NCBI GenBank assembly: GCA_003242315.1
Contig: QGUY01000058.1
Location: forward strand, 1-16,945
Length of the DNA: 16,945 bases
DNA from: Bacteroidota bacterium
Lineage (GTDB): Bacteria > Bacteroidota > Bacteroidia > Cytophagales > Cyclobacteriaceae
Reading direction: 5' to 3'
Positions 13,422 to 16,945 of this stretch are shown piece after piece. A model generated the notes under the pieces. It did no database searches. It saw nothing but the letters and a program-made list of their open reading frames with translations, and was not told the origin of the DNA. The number at the start of each line of letters is the position of its first letter. The stretch's first letter is position 1. Both the position numbers and the translations under genes were made by a program.

Positions 13422-15470
13422 ATGAGGCTCATTATGCTCCTTCCCGTTATCGCACTGCTGGTGATAGCTTGCGGCACGGAGAAAAAAGCAACCAAGGCGT
13501 TTCAGCTGGGCAAATACCAGACTGCCATTGACCTTTATACCAAGCTTCTTGCCGACAATCCCCAGAACGGGTACTATAATTATATGGTCGCGGAGTCCTA
13601 CCGCCTGTCCAACCGGCTTAAGGACGCCGAACGATACTACACCAACGCCGGAGGACGGGGTATCAACCGGGATACCGTAAGATTCTACTACGCACAGTCG
13701 CTGAAGTCCAATGGCAAATACCAGGAGGCGCGACGCGAACTCGACGAGTTAATAAAGAATACGACGGCTCAGGCGCTGAAGGAGCGCGCGGCCGCCGAAC
13801 TCGAGGGACTGACCTATCTTGAAAAACTCAACGGCAGTACAAACTACTATCGTGTAAGGAACCTGGAGTTGATTAACACTCCTGCAGCGGAATACGCACC
13901 AGTATATCTCAACAACGAACTCTACTTCTCAAGTAACCGTGGCAACGGTAAGATTTACGAAGCCACCGGCACACCCTACTCCGATCTTTACAAAGTGGCT
14001 ACGCGCGGAGCGAACGTAGATGTCTCCACCGTGCAAGCACTTCCGCCGCCAATCAATGATCCCATCCGCAATGAAGGTTGCGTAACGTTCACCCCCGACG
14101 GACGAATCATGGTATTCGCGAAAGGAAATACCGCCAAGAAAAACGGAGGTGAAGATGTCGATCTTTACCTCGTGCGCTGGCGCAATGGCGAATGGTCGGA
14201 ACCTGTAAAGATCAATGCGCCGGTGAACGTCCAATACCGTGGCGAGAATGCAACGGAGCTGGAGCGAAATTACGGATGGGACTCAACACCCGCGTTTAGT
14301 CCGGATGGACGAACCTTGTACTTTGCCAGTAACCGCCAGGATAAGAATGCACAGGGCGGTACAGACCTGTACTCCGCCCAAATGGATTCGCGCGGAAGGT
14401 TTACAAGGATTCGCAACCTGGGTCCTGAAATCAATACACCAGGAAATGAGATGTTCCCTTATGTTGCCGAAGATGGGCGTCTGTATTTCTCCTCTGATGG
14501 ACACCCGGGATACGGAGGTCTCGACATTTTTGTCGTCAACCGTCGGGATGGCAAGAACGTAGTTGAAAACCTGGGTCAACCCATGAACAGTCCGGGCGAT
14601 GATTTCGGAATCTTCCTGTTCCGCGCCGACCGAGGCTTCTTTACATCCAACCGTGAAGGCGGCAAAGGTGATGATGACATCTACACCTTCGTCAACGAAG
14701 ATCCCAACCTGAAAGTCGTTAACTACGCCCTTCAGGGTATTACGTATTTCAAGGACAGAGACAACAACCTGCAGATCTTGCCGAACACGCGTGTGACGCT
14801 GCTTGATGCGAACGGCGAACCGATGCAGGATTATGTCACTGGAAACGATGGTAAATTCCTCTTCCGTGTTTACGAAAATGAAGACTATAACCTCGTAGGC
14901 GAAAGCGAAGGATACCTTACCAAGCGTCAGCCCTGGACCATGAAGGGCAAAAGCGTCGATCCGAGTACGCTGAAAGATCTGGTGACGAATATCACACTGG
15001 ATACGATCATGATCCTCGACCGGAAGGCGGTCAACGAGAAGTTCGTACTTGAAAACATCTACTTCGGATTTGACAGTACTGACATCAAGCCGGAGGCCGC
15101 GAAGGAACTTGATAAACTGGCGCAGTTGCTGATCGATAACCCCGAGATCAAAATCGAAATGGGATCTCACACGGATAGTGTAGGTTCATTCGATTACAAC
15201 ATAGACCTGTCGCGGCGCCGTGCTGAATCGACCGTCCGCTACCTGATCAACAAGGGTATATCGCCTGACCGGCTGACTGCCAAAGGTTATGGTGAAACGC
15301 AGCCCATTGCCCGCAATACCAACCCCGATGGTACGGATAACCCGGCCGGGCGTGCAAAGAACCGAAGAACCGAATTCAAGATTCTTGAGGTGGGTGTAGT
15401 GCCAAGGACCATCCAGGAAGAGGCGGGTGAAATCTACCAGGATGAGGAGGATAAATACTTCCGTGATTAG
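13422..15470 (+). CDS. porE: PorE-like multidomain OmpA-family lipoprotein (possible type IX secretion component)
   Basis: The 682-residue lipoprotein has lipobox VIAC with Cys17. Domain order: TPR repeats (~22-130; AFQLGKYQTAIDLYTKLLADN, ESYRLSNRLKDAERYY); a WD40-like PD40 beta-propeller (~150-425; AFSPDGRTLYFASNRQ, DGRLYFSSDGHPGYGGLDIF, RGFFTSNREGG); a carboxypeptidase-regulatory-like domain (~435-510; NTRVTLLDANGEP, GNDGKFLFRV); and a C-terminal OmpA-like domain (~543-655). The OmpA domain keeps the diaminopimelate-binding pair D585 (GSHTDS) and R600 (LSRRRA), 15 residues apart as in other OmpA domains. This is the architecture of PorE of the Porphyromonas type IX secretion system, which links it to peptidoglycan. 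Cytophagales carry several paralogues of this architecture, so the symbol is tentative. It starts 26 bases after the unknown gene and ends at a strong terminator. Confidence 0.85.
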   Translation: MRLIMLLPVIALLVIACGTEKKATKAFQLGKYQTAIDLYTKLLADNPQNGYYNYMVAESYRLSNRLKDAERYYTNAGGRGINRDTVRFYYAQSLKSNGKYQEARRELDELIKNTTAQALKERAAAELEGLTYLEKLNGSTNYYRVRNLELINTPAAEYAPVYLNNELYFSSNRGNGKIYEATGTPYSDLYKVATRGANVDVSTVQALPPPINDPIRNEGCVTFTPDGRIMVFAKGNTAKKNGGEDVDLYLVRWRNGEWSEPVKINAPVNVQYRGENATELERNYGWDSTPAFSPDGRTLYFASNRQDKNAQGGTDLYSAQMDSRGRFTRIRNLGPEINTPGNEMFPYVAEDGRLYFSSDGHPGYGGLDIFVVNRRDGKNVVENLGQPMNSPGDDFGIFLFRADRGFFTSNREGGKGDDDIYTFVNEDPNLKVVNYALQGITYFKDRDNNLQILPNTRVTLLDANGEPMQDYVTGNDGKFLFRVYENEDYNLVGESEGYLTKRQPWTMKGKSVDPSTLKDLVTNITLDTIMILDRKAVNEKFVLENIYFGFDSTDIKPEAAKELDKLAQLLIDNPEIKIEMGSHTDSVGSFDYNIDLSRRRAESTVRYLINKGISPDRLTAKGYGETQPIARNTNPDGTDNPAGRAKNRRTEFKILEVGVVPRTIQEEAGEIYQDEEDKYFRD

Positions 15471-15493
15471 ACCAAAATTACCCTATGCATATA

Positions 15494-15517
15494 AGCCGGA
15501 GTATCTCCGGCTTTTTT
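15494..15517 (+). terminator. Intrinsic terminator after the PorE-like gene
   Basis: Perfect 8-bp stem AGCCGGAG / CTCCGGCT (15494-15501 with 15505-15512), 3-base loop TAT, followed by a run of T to 15517. It lies 24 bases after the stop at 15470. Confidence 0.9.
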
Positions 15518-15523
15518 ATTTTG
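15516..15523 (+). promoter_or_regulatory. Weak -7-like element for fumC
   Basis: TTATTTTG differs from TAnnTTTG at one position and overlaps the terminator's T-tract. The predicted start (~15530) leaves a leader of about 18 bases to the fumC ATG. No TTTG is seen at the -33 distance. Confidence 0.25.
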
Positions 15524-15547
15524 CGAACCCTTATTAAACGAACTGAA

Positions 15548-16945
15548 ATGGAATTCCGCATTGAAAGGGACACGATGGGCGAAGTAAAGGTGCCCGCCAC
15601 GCGCTACTGGGGCGCGCAAACCGAAAGATCCCGAAACAACTTTCGAATCGGTTCACCAGCAAGCATGCCTGTGGAAATCATTCACGCTTTTGCCGTTCTG
15701 AAAAAGGCTGCAGCCCTTGCCAACGAGGAACTCGGCGTGCTGCCATCGGAAAAGGCAAAGCTGATCAGCCAGGTATGTGATGAAATCCTGGAAGGTCGCC
15801 TCGACGACGAGTTTCCTTTGGTGATTTGGCAAACAGGTTCAGGGACACAAAGCAACATGAATGTCAACGAAGTCATTGCGAACCGCGCTCACGTACTGAA
15901 TGGTGGTAAGCTGACGGATGAGAAGAAAGTGTTGCATCCCAACGACGACGTTAACAAGTCGCAATCCTCCAACGATACATTCCCGACGGCGATGCACATT
16001 GCCGCCTATAAGCAAGTTACTGAAGTAACGCTCCCGGGTCTGAAGCTGCTCCAAAAGACACTCTCCGAAAAAGCCGAGGCCTTCCGCGACATTGTCAAGA
16101 CCGGTCGGACGCACTTTATGGACGCAACGCCGCTCACACTTGGCCAGGAATTTTCCGGCTATGCGCAGCAGCTTGCCAATTCGATAAGGGCCATTGAGTC
16201 TGCGCGCGAGGGTGTAAGAGAACTGGCGCTAGGCGGTACGGCTGTTGGTACGGGCCTTAATGCACCGAAGGGTTACGATGTACTTGTCGCGAAGAAGATC
16301 GCCGAACTAACAGGCTATCCGTTTATCACAGCGCCGAATAAGTTCGAATCGTTGGCGGCGCATGATGCCATGGTCGAACTCTCGGGTGCTTTGAAGCGCG
16401 CTGCGGTGTCGCTGATGAAGATAGCGAACGACATCAGGATGCTGAGCTCAGGACCACGTTGTGGCATCGGAGAGATCATTATTCCTGACAATGAACCCGG
16501 GTCGTCCATTATGCCGGGCAAAGTCAACCCTACACAACCCGAAGCGATGACCATGGTCTGCGCCCAGGTAATGGGCAATGACGTCGCGGTATCGGTAGGT
16601 GGAAGCAACGGCCACTTTGAACTTAATGTGTTCAAGCCGCTGATTGCCGCGAACGTGTTGCATTCGGCCCGACTGCTTGGCGATGCATGTGTATCCTTCA
16701 ATAACAATTGTGCGGTGGGCATCGAGCCTAACCTGCCCGTCATTCGCCGGCACCTGGAAAACTCATTGATGCTGGTCACGGCATTGAATCCTCACATTGG
16801 ATACGAGAACGCTGCCCGAATTGCAAAGAAGGCGCACAAGGAAAATAAAACACTGCGCGAAGCGGCCCTCGAACTTGGCCTGCTGACCGCCGAACAGTTC
16901 GACCAATGGGTACAGCCGGCGAACATGGTGGGCAACCTTCAGGTG
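15548..16945 (+). CDS. fumC: Fumarate hydratase class II (last few codons beyond the window)
   Basis: Fumarase C interconverts fumarate and L-malate in the TCA cycle; it is an oxygen-stable, iron-free cytosolic homotetramer. The 466 codons visible nearly reach the family length (~465). The frame stays open at the window edge with AEQFDQWVQPANMVGNLQ, which corresponds to the usual C-terminus, so only a few codons are missing. Conserved regions: GSGTQSNMNVNEV, QSSNDTFPTAMHIA, GRTHFMDATPLTLGQEF with the catalytic-region histidine, and the superfamily signature GSSIMPGKVNPTQ with the active-site serine loop. The start ATG at 15548 gives MEFRIERDTMGEVKVPATRYWGAQT, normal for class II enzymes. It stands alone after the PorE-like terminator. 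Confidence 0.96.
   Translation, partial: MEFRIERDTMGEVKVPATRYWGAQTERSRNNFRIGSPASMPVEIIHAFAVLKKAAALANEELGVLPSEKAKLISQVCDEILEGRLDDEFPLVIWQTGSGTQSNMNVNEVIANRAHVLNGGKLTDEKKVLHPNDDVNKSQSSNDTFPTAMHIAAYKQVTEVTLPGLKLLQKTLSEKAEAFRDIVKTGRTHFMDATPLTLGQEFSGYAQQLANSIRAIESAREGVRELALGGTAVGTGLNAPKGYDVLVAKKIAELTGYPFITAPNKFESLAAHDAMVELSGALKRAAVSLMKIANDIRMLSSGPRCGIGEIIIPDNEPGSSIMPGKVNPTQPEAMTMVCAQVMGNDVAVSVGGSNGHFELNVFKPLIAANVLHSARLLGDACVSFNNNCAVGIEPNLPVIRRHLENSLMLVTALNPHIGYENAARIAKKAHKENKTLREAALELGLLTAEQFDQWVQPANMVGNLQV

Noticed and set aside
14283..15170. 295-residue open frame on the minus strand inside the PorE-like gene
   Set aside because: It is a shadow of the OmpA-family gene, which has convincing domains and a lipobox.

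Overview
The window looks like chromosomal DNA of a Bacteroidota bacterium, most likely Cytophagales-like. Four things point there. Promoter-like sites follow the Bacteroidota pattern (TTTG, about 17-21 bp, TAnnTTTG) rather than the sigma70 pattern. Shine-Dalgarno sites are weak and several starts are TTG or GTG. There is a PorE-like lipoprotein (TPR, beta-propeller, carboxypeptidase-regulatory-like domain, OmpA domain), as in type IX secretion. The DksA-like and PG_1098-like methyltransferase proteins have the Bacteroidota form. The species cannot be named from the sequence. No mobile element, CRISPR array or phage gene was seen; most genes are core or conserved functions.

Layout. Minus strand 1-1802: 5' part of mfd, cut by the contig edge; the outermost ~35-44 bases resemble a Nextera sequencing adapter, not genome. 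Plus strand 1868-2576: a 63-residue membrane protein and a thioredoxin-like lipoprotein. Minus strand 4781-2573: asd (lysine, threonine, methionine and diaminopimelate precursor synthesis), overlapped by a THUMP-like methyltransferase gene. Back-to-back promoters at about 4790-4834 separate asd from a plus-strand secreted lamin-tail-domain protein (4854-6584), which ends at a clear intrinsic terminator. Plus strand 6708-9067: an information-processing cluster of a lysine/alanine-rich DksA-like protein, scpB and an RsuA/RluB-family pseudouridine synthase. Minus strand 10462-9068: an orphan 7-TM histidine kinase, then tRNA-Phe(GAA) at 10682-10610 with a textbook Bacteroidota promoter. Plus strand 10761-15470: a two-subunit membrane Fe-S oxidoreductase (NarI/HdrC-like plus HdrB-like), a 165-residue protein of unknown function, and the PorE-like lipoprotein ending at a strong terminator. 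Plus strand 15548-16945: fumC, lacking only its last few codons.

How the parts may work together. The Fe-S pair resembles ETF:menaquinone oxidoreductases and may pass electrons from fatty-acid or amino-acid oxidation into the quinone pool; fumC serves the TCA cycle. The PorE-like and lamin-tail proteins are envelope or surface functions. Two convergent gene pairs (2573-2576 and 9065-9070) have overlapping or abutting stop codons and no terminator between them. The 11-mer ATTTGATCAAA occurs near each end of the unknown 165-residue gene. No complete undescribed system is evident. The best leads are the unknown gene with its paired palindromes, the H1-tailed DksA homologue without zinc ligands, and the split quinone oxidoreductase.
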